Of a stretch of DNA of 64,000 bases, positions 38,421 through 46,334 are shown piece after piece. The stretch covers positions 1 to 64,000 of the forward strand of contig NZ_AP027079.1 in NCBI RefSeq assembly GCF_030295385.1, in the 5' to 3' direction. Below the pieces are notes generated by a model. It saw only the letters and a list, made by a program, of their open reading frames with translations. It had not been told where the DNA came from and ran no database searches. This stretch comes from Geothrix oryzae. GTDB lineage: Bacteria; Acidobacteriota; Holophagae; Holophagales; Holophagaceae. Positions within the stretch are counted from its first letter, which is position 1. Every line of letters starts with the position of its first letter. Both the position numbers and the translations under genes were made by a program.

Positions 38421-39241
38421 TGGTCGTCGATCTGGATTCCATCCACAGCTTCTTCAACCGCCCGGCGGAAGCCCTGGCGGCGGATCCCGAAGCCCCCGCC
38501 ATGCACCAGGTGCTCCTGGTGGCCCTGGAGACGGGCACCGTCCGGGCCGCCGAGCGCCAGGACGACGGCACCTGGGTGGCCAACGCCTGGGTGAAGCAGG
38601 CCATCCTCTGCGGCTTCCGCCGCACGAATCTGGTGGAGATGCCCGGGCCAGGATTTCCCATGTTCGACAAGACCGCCTATCCGGTCCGCCACTTCGGGCT
38701 GGAGGATGGCGTGCGCCTGGTGCCGGGCGGATCGTCGGTGCGGCGCGGCGCCCACATCGCCCGCAGCGTGGTGCTCATGCCGCCCGCTTATGTGAATGTG
38801 GGGGCTTTCGTGGACGAGGGCACCATGGTGGACAGCCACGCCCTGGTGGGCAGCTGCGCCCAGATCGGCAAGCGGGTGCACCTGTCGGCCGCGGCCCAGA
38901 TCGGCGGCGTGCTGGAGCCCGCCGGCGCCCGGCCGGTGATCGTGGAGGACGACGCCTTCGTGGGCGGGTTGGTGGGGCTCTTCGAGGGCATCGTGGTGCG
39001 CCGGCGGGCGGTGCTGGCCTCGGGTGTGGTCATCACGGGCAGCACCGTGATCTACGACCTGGTGCACGGCCGCGAGCTGCGCCAGGAGGTGCCCGAAGGC
39101 GCCGTGGTGGTGCCGGGCTCCCGACCCGCTTCCGGGGACTACGCCAAGGCCCGCGGACTCCAGGTGTCGGCGCCCTGCATCGTGAAGTACCGCGACGACA
39201 GGACCGATGCGGCCACGGCGCTCGAGCAGGCGTTGCGGTAG
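38420..39241 (+). CDS. dapD: Tetrahydrodipicolinate N-succinyltransferase
   Basis: Succinyl-CoA-dependent acyltransferase that commits the pathway to the succinylase branch. 273 aa, the same length as E. coli DapD. Left-handed beta-helix hexapeptide repeats (GAHIARSVVLMPPAYVNVGAFVDEGTMVDSHALVGSCAQIGKRVHLS) match E. coli nearly position for position; IGGVLEP and the C-terminal RVPAG-like EVPEGAVVVPG are also present. The ATG at 38420 overlaps the dapA TGA by one base; a GTG directly before it is possible. Confidence 0.95.
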   Translation: MVVDLDSIHSFFNRPAEALAADPEAPAMHQVLLVALETGTVRAAERQDDGTWVANAWVKQAILCGFRRTNLVEMPGPGFPMFDKTAYPVRHFGLEDGVRLVPGGSSVRRGAHIARSVVLMPPAYVNVGAFVDEGTMVDSHALVGSCAQIGKRVHLSAAAQIGGVLEPAGARPVIVEDDAFVGGLVGLFEGIVVRRRAVLASGVVITGSTVIYDLVHGRELRQEVPEGAVVVPGSRPASGDYAKARGLQVSAPCIVKYRDDRTDAATALEQALR

Positions 39242-39270
39242 GGCGGTGGTGACGAAATGCAAACCCCCGG

Positions 39271-39328
39271 GACGCGAAGGCGCCAAGAACCGCAAAAACC
39301 CTTTGTCTTTGCTTGGTGCCTGGGTGTC
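39271..39328. repeat. Inverted-repeat element in the dapD-dapC spacer
   Basis: Arms 39271-39287 and 39312-39328 can pair at 13 of 17 positions plus G-U, with GGCGCCAAG against CTTGGTGCC at the tip. The CTTGG(T/G)G-rich right arm (CTTGGTGCCTGGGTGTC, then TTGGTGG) has the look of short intergenic repeats. It breaks an otherwise overlapping operon. Confidence 0.55.
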
Positions 39329-39359
39329 TTGGTGGTGATCTGTTGTTTTTGAGGTCCCG

Positions 39360-40475
39360 ATGAATCCCGCTTCCCGCCTGTCCCTGCTGAAGCCCTCGCC
39401 CATCCGCGCCATCACGGACGGCACGCCGCCCGGGGCCATCCCCCTGGGGCTGGGCGAACCCACCTGGAACCTGCCGGAAGTGGCCCGCAAGGCGCTGCTG
39501 CGCGACCCCGGCCCCTGCGCCTATGTGCCCCATGTGGGCCTGCTGGAGCTGAGGAAGGCCGTGGCCGCCTTCCATGGCGCCCAGGTGGAGGAGGTGCTCA
39601 TCACCACCGGCTCCCAGGGGGCGCTCTTCTCGCTGTTCCAGGCCTGGGTGGAGCCCGGCACGAAGGTGCTCATGCCCGACCCCGGCTTCGTGGCCTATCC
39701 GGCCCTGGCCCGCATGGCGGGCGCCGAGCCCGTGACCTACCCGCTGTCCAAGGACCGGTTCCGGCTCGATGCCGAGGCCCTCATCCGGGTGCTGGACGCC
39801 ACGCCGGAGGCCTCGGCCGTGATCCTCAACCTGCCCTCCAACCCCACGGGCGGCGGGGGCGACCTCGCGGCCCTCAAGCGCGTGGCCGAGGCCTGCGTGG
39901 CCCGGGGCATCCTGCTCATCTCCGACGAGGTCTACCGCGACCTGCACTTCGGCGTGCGGGCGCCGAGCCTGCGCGATGTCACCGATCGCGGCGTGGTGAC
40001 CAGCTCCGTGAGCAAGGGCTGGGGCGCGCCGGGTCTGCGCGTGGGCTGGGCCGTGGGCGATCCCGCCTGGCTCACCCCTGCCCGCGTGGTCCATGGCTAC
40101 GCGGTCACCGGCACGGCCACGCCGGCCCAGTGGGCGGCCCTGGCGCTCCTCGAACACTCGGACGCCATCCTGGCCGAGGCCCGCGCCGCCGTGCAACTGC
40201 GGTGGGAAGCCCTGGCCTCGGCCCTGCGCGAAGACCTGGGCCACACTGTGACGCCCCCCGACGGCACCTTCTACCACTTCATGGCGCTGCCGGACTCCGC
40301 CCATACCGATCCTCTGGCCTTCTGCCTGAAGCTGCGGGACGAGGCCAAGGTGGTGCTCATCCCAGGCCTTGCCTTCGGTGAAGGCGGCCGCGGCCACGCC
40401 CGCCTCAGCTTCGCCGCCACCCCCGAGCAGCTGAGGGAAGGCGTGCGGCGGCTGGCGCCGTACTGGGAAAAGTGA
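39360..40475 (+). CDS. Class I aminotransferase, probable succinyl-diaminopimelate aminotransferase (DapC-like)
   Basis: 371 aa fold-type I PLP enzyme. GLGEPTWNLPE and AYVPHVGLLELRKAVA open the substrate side; NLPSNPTGG, ISDEVYRDLHF and the Schiff-base Lys in SSVSKGWGAPGLRVGW are the standard cofactor contacts; ARLSFA carries the carboxylate-binding Arg. Family-level sequence cannot separate DapC from other aminotransferases; the role is inferred because it fills the one missing step between DapD and DapE in this operon. A 118-base spacer with a repeat-like hairpin precedes it. Confidence 0.82.
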   Translation: MNPASRLSLLKPSPIRAITDGTPPGAIPLGLGEPTWNLPEVARKALLRDPGPCAYVPHVGLLELRKAVAAFHGAQVEEVLITTGSQGALFSLFQAWVEPGTKVLMPDPGFVAYPALARMAGAEPVTYPLSKDRFRLDAEALIRVLDATPEASAVILNLPSNPTGGGGDLAALKRVAEACVARGILLISDEVYRDLHFGVRAPSLRDVTDRGVVTSSVSKGWGAPGLRVGWAVGDPAWLTPARVVHGYAVTGTATPAQWAALALLEHSDAILAEARAAVQLRWEALASALREDLGHTVTPPDGTFYHFMALPDSAHTDPLAFCLKLRDEAKVVLIPGLAFGEGGRGHARLSFAATPEQLREGVRRLAPYWEK

Positions 40476-40503
40476 AAAGGCTCCTGCCGCAGGGGACACA
40501 GAG

Positions 40504-40605
40504 ACCGCAGAGGAAAGCCCGATGAAGCTTGGATACTCACGGATGAATCCGGATGAGGGGTTGGCCCCCAGAACCCAGTCCATCCTTTTCTGCGCTCTCT
40601 GCGGT
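40504..40605. repeat. Second inverted-repeat element, dapC-lysA spacer
   Basis: ACCGCAGAG (40504-40512) is perfectly complementary to CTCTGCGGT (40597-40605), flanked by GGACACAGAG and GCGCTCTCTG. The 141-base spacer holds no reading frame. The CACAGAG/CTCTGCGG theme is that of widespread short intergenic repeats. Confidence 0.5.
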
Positions 40606-40616
40606 TAGAGGTTCTT

Positions 40617-41765
40617 ATGCTTTTCGCTTTTGACGATGCCCAATGCCGCTCCCTGGCCGAGACCCACGGCACGCCCTGCTTTGCCTACTCCGGCGAGGCC
40701 GCGACGGAGCAATTCACCGCTCTGCGCGCGGTGCTGCCCTCCCGGGTGCGCCTCGCCTACGCGGTGAAGGCGAACCCGCATCCGGGGTTGTTGGCGCGCT
40801 TCGCCGCCCTGGGCGCCAGCTTCGACTGCGCCTCCATCGGCGAGCTCGAGCGCGTGGAGGCCTTGAAGCTGCCCCCGGGCCGCACCTTCTTCGCGGGGCC
40901 CGGGAAGCGGGAGACCGAGCTGCTCCGGGCCCTGGTCATGGGCGTACGGGTGCAGGCGGAAGGCTTCGAGGACCTGGCGCGTCTCGACGCGATGGCGGAT
41001 CGCGAAGTGGCCGTGAACTTGCGGGTGCACCCGGCCTTCGACATCGATGAGGGCAACCGCATCATCGGCGGCAGCGGACCTTCCGCGTTCGGTGTGGACG
41101 AGGAGGAGGTCCCGGCCCTGCTTCAGAAGGCCGCGCAGCTCCGCCATGTCCGCATCCGGGGCCTGCATGTCTTCGCCGCCAGCAACCAGCGGGACGCGGC
41201 CAAGCTGCGGACCATCCACGGCGCCGTGCTGAACCTGGCGAAGCACTTGCACGAAGCCCACGGCATGACCTTCGAGCAGATCGACCTCGGCGGTGGACTG
41301 GGCGTGCCCTACGCGCCGGACGAAGCCCCGCTTGATCTGAGAACGTTTGGACAAGGACTGTCCGGACTCCTGGCGGAACACGCCTGGTTCACGGACGAGC
41401 TGATCCTCGAGCCGGGCCGCTTCCTGGCGGGCCCCTGTGGGACCTACCTGGCCCGCGTGGTGCGGATCAAGGAAAGCCGCGGCACCCGCTTCGCCATCCT
41501 GGAGGGCGGCATCAACCACCTGATCCGGCCCCTCCTCACGGGCCAGCCCTTCCCCGTGAGGGCCGTGGGCAAGGGGCACGGGACCCTGTCCTACACGCTG
41601 GCCGGCCCCCTCTGCACCAGCCTCGACCGCCTGGGCGAAGTGCGCCTGCCGGAGTTGGCCCCGGGGGATCTACTGGCCTTCGGCACCACCGGCGCCTACG
41701 GCTTGAATGAGGGGATGACCCACTTCCTGAGCCACCCCGTGCCGCCCGAAGTGTGGGTGGAGTAA
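40617..41765 (+). CDS. lysA: Diaminopimelate decarboxylase
   Basis: Last step of lysine synthesis (meso-DAP to lysine). 382 aa alanine-racemase-fold III PLP enzyme. Schiff-base Lys51 in AYAVKANPHP; ASFDCASIGELE; HVFAASN; IDLGGGLGVPY for the phosphate; LEPGRFLAGPCG; and AYGLNEGM near the C-terminus in place of the more common GAYGFSMAS, which fits divergent members such as pyoverdine/siderophore-type decarboxylases too. Operon context favours LysA. Shortest family lengths are about 380, so it is complete. Confidence 0.82.
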   Translation: MLFAFDDAQCRSLAETHGTPCFAYSGEAATEQFTALRAVLPSRVRLAYAVKANPHPGLLARFAALGASFDCASIGELERVEALKLPPGRTFFAGPGKRETELLRALVMGVRVQAEGFEDLARLDAMADREVAVNLRVHPAFDIDEGNRIIGGSGPSAFGVDEEEVPALLQKAAQLRHVRIRGLHVFAASNQRDAAKLRTIHGAVLNLAKHLHEAHGMTFEQIDLGGGLGVPYAPDEAPLDLRTFGQGLSGLLAEHAWFTDELILEPGRFLAGPCGTYLARVVRIKESRGTRFAILEGGINHLIRPLLTGQPFPVRAVGKGHGTLSYTLAGPLCTSLDRLGEVRLPELAPGDLLAFGTTGAYGLNEGMTHFLSHPVPPEVWVE

Positions 41766-41787
41766 GCCAGGAAACGGGCGTTGGGGT

Positions 41788-43638
41788 CTATCCGAGGAGC
41801 GGGAGCCACGCGGCCTGCTGGGCCTTGGGCAGGGTCTTCACGCGCTCCAGGAGCTTGAGGCGGGACTGCCAGCTCTTGTCGCCGGGGAAGAGAGCGCGGC
41901 CTCGGCGCAGGTCCTCGGCGGCCTCCTCCCACTTGGCCTGCCCGGCATGGGCTGAGCAAAGCAGGAGCTGGAGGCGGGCGGCGCGGGCCCGCAGGTCCGC
42001 GTCGTCGGGCTGGGCCCTCAGCAGGGCGTCCATGACCTTGGCGGCGGCCTCGAGGTCGCCGTTCTGCAGGTGCTTCTGAAACTCCGGGAGGCTGGCGCCG
42101 GTGACGCCGCCGGCCAGGCCGATCCGGGCCTTTTCCAGCAGCTGGGGACCGGCGGCTTCCGCGGGATGCTGGGTCACGAGGGTCTGGGCCCGCAGGTAGG
42201 CGCGGAGGGGATCCCGGTCGAGGGCGGTTTCGGCCTCCTCGCGGATGTCCGTGGGTGTCTCCGCCAGATCCGGCGCCTGGGCCTGCTGGAGCACCGGGGC
42301 CACGGCGGCCGTCCGGGCCGCCTTGACGGCCTCCTTCAACGCCTGGTCCTGACGGTAGCTGCGCAGGCCGACGACCCCCACGATCAGCACCAGCAGTCCG
42401 CCCCCGAGCAGGGCGAGCGTCTTGGGGCTCTTCAACCAGGGCAGCCGGTCTGAGGCGCCCTGGAGGCGGCCGGGCAGGGAGAGGCCCCCCCGCGGCGCCC
42501 GGGCGGCTTTGAGCAGGGAGGCGGGGGGCGCCACCGCGCCGGGGTCGGGAAGGGTGGAGAGGGGCTCCTCCTCGACCATGGTGATGGGATGGGAGGAAAG
42601 GGCCTGGGGCTCGACGACAGGGCCCGGGGGCGGGAGGAGGCTCGGGCTGGGACCCTGCGTGCGACCGGCAGGCTGGCGGCACCGCTGGAGACCCTCCAGG
42701 GCCCTAGGATGGCCAGGCGACAGGCTGAGGGCCTGCTGATAGGTGAAGGCCGCCTCCTCATGGCGTTGGAGGGACAGCAGGTGGTCGGCTTGGCGGAGCT
42801 TGAGGTCGAGGGCCTCGGCCTCCGCCACGGCCGCCCGGACCGTCGAGCCGGTCTGCGCCGCGGGGGACAGGGCGCTCTGGGTCACCTCCTGCCGGGCCTG
42901 GCGCAGGTAATCCTGGATCTCCTCGCGGTGCGGCTCGAGGACGAGGACCCGCTCCCACTTGGAGATGGCCTCCTCGGTGAGCCCCATGTCGTAGAGCTGC
43001 ACGGCCTCGCGGAGGAGCCGGGCCACATCGTCATCCCCGAAGGCGATGGGCGAATCCGCCGGGGGAGGGGCCTCGGGCGCCTGCAGCGGCGGCATTCCCA
43101 ACTCGCGGCGGGCGCCGTTCGCGTAGTTCCGGGCGAGGGCATGGTCGGGGTCGAGGGCCAGGACCTGCTCCCACTTGTGGAGGGCGTCCTCCAGCTGGCC
43201 CATGTCGTAGAGGGTGCAGCCCTCGATCACCAGGCGGTTGAGCTCCACGGGCGCCGAAGCCGGTTCCGGGGCCGGGGGCTGGGCGAGGGTCGGGACGAAG
43301 GCCGGGAGCGGCGCTGCTGAAGGCGCGGGAGAAGGCGCTGGTGAGGGCGCCGGCGAAGGTCTGGGTGGGGGCGGTGCCACGGCCTCCGGCGGGGTCCTGT
43401 CCACGGGTGGTCGGACGGGCTCCGGAGCGGCCACGGCTTCCGGCGGGGGCCCCTGCAGGGCCAGCAGCCGCTTCCGGACGGTCACCAGGCGTTCGCGGGC
43501 CTCGGTGTGGGCGGGCTGCTGCTTGAGGATGGCCTGCCAGATCTGGCCCGCCTTGACGATCTCGTCGCGGGCGAAGAGCTCGTCCGCTTGGCGGAGGTAG
43601 GGCGCATAGGGATCAGGCGGCAGGGCGTCGTTCGGCAT
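41788..43638 (-). CDS. Tetratricopeptide-repeat membrane protein
   Basis: 616 aa. TPR-like helical pairs at about 10-55, 135-175, 205-245 and 285-320 (YDMGQLEDALHKWEQVLALDPDHALARNY, YDMGLTEEAISKWERVLVLEPHREE), separated by a Pro/Ala linker of PSPAPSPAP type. A single transmembrane helix LALLGGGLLVLIVGVVGL (about 422-440) divides it from an alpha-helical C-terminal domain. Probably a membrane-anchored scaffold. It starts a few bases after the FHA gene, and the pair may be one assembly or signalling unit. Function unknown. Confidence 0.8.
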   Translation of the reverse strand: MPNDALPPDPYAPYLRQADELFARDEIVKAGQIWQAILKQQPAHTEARERLVTVRKRLLALQGPPPEAVAAPEPVRPPVDRTPPEAVAPPPPRPSPAPSPAPSPAPSAAPLPAFVPTLAQPPAPEPASAPVELNRLVIEGCTLYDMGQLEDALHKWEQVLALDPDHALARNYANGARRELGMPPLQAPEAPPPADSPIAFGDDDVARLLREAVQLYDMGLTEEAISKWERVLVLEPHREEIQDYLRQARQEVTQSALSPAAQTGSTVRAAVAEAEALDLKLRQADHLLSLQRHEEAAFTYQQALSLSPGHPRALEGLQRCRQPAGRTQGPSPSLLPPPGPVVEPQALSSHPITMVEEEPLSTLPDPGAVAPPASLLKAARAPRGGLSLPGRLQGASDRLPWLKSPKTLALLGGGLLVLIVGVVGLRSYRQDQALKEAVKAARTAAVAPVLQQAQAPDLAETPTDIREEAETALDRDPLRAYLRAQTLVTQHPAEAAGPQLLEKARIGLAGGVTGASLPEFQKHLQNGDLEAAAKVMDALLRAQPDDADLRARAARLQLLLCSAHAGQAKWEEAAEDLRRGRALFPGDKSWQSRLKLLERVKTLPKAQQAAWLPLLG

Positions 43639-43644
43639 GGAGGC

Positions 43645-44301
43645 TCAATTCAGCGGAAACTCGTCGATGTTGCGCACCAACAGCATGAAGGTGCTGTTTC
43701 CGCAGGTGAACTCCTGCTGGCTGGCGAGCTGGACGGGTTCCGAGATGCGTTCCCCGTTCACATGGGTGCCGTTGGTGGACTGCTGGTCCGTGATCCACAC
43801 CGTGCCGTCGGCGTGGATCTCCAGGACCGCGTGGCAGCGCGAGGTCTCGGGATCCCGGGTGATGACATCGCCCTCCTCCCGGCCGATGACGATCCGGGGG
43901 CGGTCCAGCACCTGCACCGTGGAGGCCTGCGGGCCGCTGAGGAAGGCCAGGCTGAAGCGGTAGCCGGAGGGCAGTCCCGGCTTCTGGAGGCCCGCGGCCA
44001 CCAGCATGGCTTCGCGGTCCCGGCGGGCCGTGGTGCGGGCGGGGGGGATCGGAGTCTGCGGGGTGGGTTCGGCGCCCGGCTCGGGGCCCAGGTCGAGCCC
44101 CGGATCAGGGCCCACCTCGGGAACAGGGCCGGTGAAGGGGCGGGTGAGCGTTTCCCCCATCGGCAGGGCCCCCATCGCCGGATTCACCACCTCGAAGACA
44201 TGGCTGCACTTCGGGCACTTGAAACGCTTCGTCCGGACGCCGCCGAAGCGGCTGTCGTCATATTGGAAGCGGGCCTGGCAGGCCTGGCACACCACGATCA
44301 T
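43645..44301 (-). CDS. Zinc-ribbon and FHA-domain protein
   Basis: 218 aa from the ATG at 44301 (GAGGG 5 bases upstream). N-terminal MJ0042-type zinc finger with CxxC pairs (Cys5/8 and 29/32; VCQACQARFQYDD...FKCPKCSHVF), an acidic/proline linker, and a C-terminal FHA domain (RIVIGREEGDVITRD, SRCHAVLEIHADG, TDQQSTNGTHVNG) that binds phosphothreonine. No kinase gene is nearby. Followed directly by the TPR protein gene. Confidence 0.88.
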   Translation of the reverse strand: MIVVCQACQARFQYDDSRFGGVRTKRFKCPKCSHVFEVVNPAMGALPMGETLTRPFTGPVPEVGPDPGLDLGPEPGAEPTPQTPIPPARTTARRDREAMLVAAGLQKPGLPSGYRFSLAFLSGPQASTVQVLDRPRIVIGREEGDVITRDPETSRCHAVLEIHADGTVWITDQQSTNGTHVNGERISEPVQLASQQEFTCGNSTFMLLVRNIDEFPLN

Positions 44302-44333
44302 CGGACCCTCGAAAGCGCCTCTGAAGTGTAGCC

Positions 44334-45014
44334 CTACTTTTTCCGCGTGGCGAAGAAGCTGAAGTCGCTCCGCACGGGGATGCCCTCCGGGAGCTTGAAG
44401 CCCGTGACGGCGGCGGGCAGGGGCTGATTGGTCCGCAGGGGTCCCAGCTCCACCATCCAGGAGTCGCCGCTGCGCTCGATCCACTGGACTTGCCTGGGCA
44501 GCCAGGTCTCCTTGTCCACCCAGAGGTTCAGGGCCTGCATCCGCTTCCGCATGGACAGGGTCCGGGGCGCCATGGCCAGGAACCAGGCTCCGGGCAGGTC
44601 CCGCGTCTCCTCGAGGCGGATTTGGAAATACTCGGAGAGGTAGCTGAGCTTCTGGCCCAGACCGAGGAACTTGCGATCGGCGTTCCGGATGAGGCCGATC
44701 TTCATCAGCTCGCCCTCGCCGGCCCCGGGGCTATAGGAGACGAGGGCCTTGGGGGTGAGATGCAGGATCAGGTCTTCCGGGGGCTGGAAGGCGAAGTGGA
44801 CGAAGTCCGAACCCTGCAGGTAGAGGGTGCCCCTGGTGACCGAGGGGGTCTTCAGCAGGGCGCGGCGCAGGGTGAGCGTGAAGGGGCACTGGAGGGTCTG
44901 CACCTGGGCCTGGGCCGCGTCGAAGCGCTCCACGGCCTCCCGCAGGGGGGGCGGGGCGGCCGGGGCTGTCTGGGACAGGACCAGGCAGAGGAGGAAGGAC
45001 AGGCGTCGGATCAT
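44334..45014 (-). CDS. LolA-like outer-membrane lipoprotein carrier
   Basis: 226 aa with a signal peptide (about 1-19). The body reads as the LolA fold: QVQTLQCPFTLTLRRALLKTPSVTRGTLYLQGSDFVHFAFQPPEDLILHLTPKALVSYSPG, then strand-rich SWMVELGPLRTNQPLPAAVTGFKLPEG. Such proteins shuttle lipoproteins or lipids across the periplasm. It starts where the metallo-hydrolase gene ends (TGATG overlap), so the two are cotranscribed. More divergent than E. coli LolA; it could be one of the LolA-like carriers of lipid. Confidence 0.78.
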   Translation of the reverse strand: MIRRLSFLLCLVLSQTAPAAPPPLREAVERFDAAQAQVQTLQCPFTLTLRRALLKTPSVTRGTLYLQGSDFVHFAFQPPEDLILHLTPKALVSYSPGAGEGELMKIGLIRNADRKFLGLGQKLSYLSEYFQIRLEETRDLPGAWFLAMAPRTLSMRKRMQALNLWVDKETWLPRQVQWIERSGDSWMVELGPLRTNQPLPAAVTGFKLPEGIPVRSDFSFFATRKK

Positions 45015-45799
45015 CAGGCATCCATCAGGGGAGAGGGGAGGGCGAGGGGTTCCCGCTGGTGGGCCAGGTGCAGGGCCGTGGCGGCGCCCCGCAGGGCCTC
45101 CTCGGCGGCGAAGCGGGCCAGGTCGGGGTGGTTGTTCGATTCGCTCAGGTGCGCTAGCACCACCTGCCGCATCCGGGGCGACAGGACCCGGGCCAGCAGC
45201 TCGGCCATGGCGGCGTTGCTGAGGTGCCCCACCCGGCTGAGGATGCGGGCCTTGAGCTGGGGCGGATAGCTGCCTTCCCGCAGCATCTCCACATCGTGGT
45301 TGGCTTCCAGCACCAGGAGGTCCAGTTCCTGGAGGTGGTCGGCCACCAGGGCCGTGGGGTGCCCCAGGTCCGTGACCACCGCCGCCGCCATGCCCCCGGC
45401 CTCCACGCGGTAGGCCACGGGGTCCTCGGCGTCATGGGGCAGGGCGAAGGGCAGCACCCGCCAGCCGTCCCAATTGCAGGGGTGTCCGGCCTCCACCTCG
45501 ATCCAGCGCGAGGCGGGGATCTCGAGACCCTGCGCCCGCTGCACGGCGGCCCGGGTGGCGGCGGTGGCCAGGATGGACCAGTCGGTGCGACGCAGGATCA
45601 CCCCCACGGCACCGATGTGGTCCGAGTGCTCGTGGGTGAGCGCCACGGCGCGCACCAGGCTGGGATCCCAGGCGAGGGCGCCCAGCCGCTGGCGGATCTG
45701 GAGCAGGGAGATGCCCGCGTCGATGAGCAGGGTCCGGCTCCCGTCCGACAGGGCATGGCAGTTCCCCTTGGAACCGGAGGCGAGAGCTGCATAGTGCAT
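45014..45799 (-). CDS. Metallo-beta-lactamase-fold hydrolase (YycJ/WalJ-like)
   Basis: 261 aa. Metal motif LTHEHSDH (about 55-62), TDLGHPT, LEANHDVEMLREGSYPPQLKARILSRVGHLSNAAMAELL and VVLAHLSESNNHP are the signature of the YycJ group of single-domain MBL hydrolases, which are thought to be exonuclease-like or related to cell-wall signalling. Opening MHYAALASGSKGNCHAL is the family start. First gene of the minus-strand cluster with LolA-like, FHA and TPR genes; divergent from the GNAT gene. Confidence 0.88.
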   Translation of the reverse strand: MHYAALASGSKGNCHALSDGSRTLLIDAGISLLQIRQRLGALAWDPSLVRAVALTHEHSDHIGAVGVILRRTDWSILATAATRAAVQRAQGLEIPASRWIEVEAGHPCNWDGWRVLPFALPHDAEDPVAYRVEAGGMAAAVVTDLGHPTALVADHLQELDLLVLEANHDVEMLREGSYPPQLKARILSRVGHLSNAAMAELLARVLSPRMRQVVLAHLSESNNHPDLARFAAEEALRGAATALHLAHQREPLALPSPLMDA

Positions 45800-45827
45800 G
45801 GATCAGGATACCTCCTACACTAGCGCC

Positions 45828-46334
45828 ATGAACGCGACCCTCCGACCCTCCACGCCCGCCGACCTGGAGACCCATGTGGCCCACCGCCTGGCCATGTTCC
45901 GGACCATGAAAGTGGGCACGGAAGAGGGCCTGTCGCGCATGGCCGAGGCCTTCCGCCCCCAGCTCCGCACCTGGCTCCACACGGGCCAGTGCCGCGGTTT
46001 CATCGTGGAGGAGGACGGCCGCGCCGTGGCCAGCGTCCTCCTGCTGATGCGGGACGCGATCCCCACCCCGGTGACGCCGCTGTCCGTGCGGGGCTACCTC
46101 TTCAACATCTACACGGAGCCGACCCACCGCCGCCGGGGCTTGGCGGCGCGTCTGACGGACGCGGTGCTGGAGCTGGCGCGGGAGCTGGGCCTGGAGATCC
46201 TCGAAGTGCACGCCAGCCTGGAGGCCGAGGGGCTGTACCAGCGTCTGGGCTTCATGCCCACGAGCGAGATGCGCCTGGTGATGAGTGCCGGGATCAAGAC
46301 TCCGAAGCAGTGGAAGCACCGGCATCAGCCCTGA
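45828..46334 (+). CDS. GNAT-family N-acetyltransferase
   Basis: 168 aa. Acetyl-CoA site: FNIYTEPTHRRRGLAARLTDAVLELAREL (pyrophosphate loop R/Q-x-x-G-x-A/G) followed by LEVHASLEAEGLYQRLGF. Substrate unknown. The ATG at 45828 fits the first beta-strand (NATLRPSTPADLE); an in-frame ATG at 45798 would overlap the divergent MBL gene start. Its last 41 bases overlap the convergent CPBP protease gene. Confidence 0.82.
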   Translation: MNATLRPSTPADLETHVAHRLAMFRTMKVGTEEGLSRMAEAFRPQLRTWLHTGQCRGFIVEEDGRAVASVLLLMRDAIPTPVTPLSVRGYLFNIYTEPTHRRRGLAARLTDAVLELARELGLEILEVHASLEAEGLYQRLGFMPTSEMRLVMSAGIKTPKQWKHRHQP

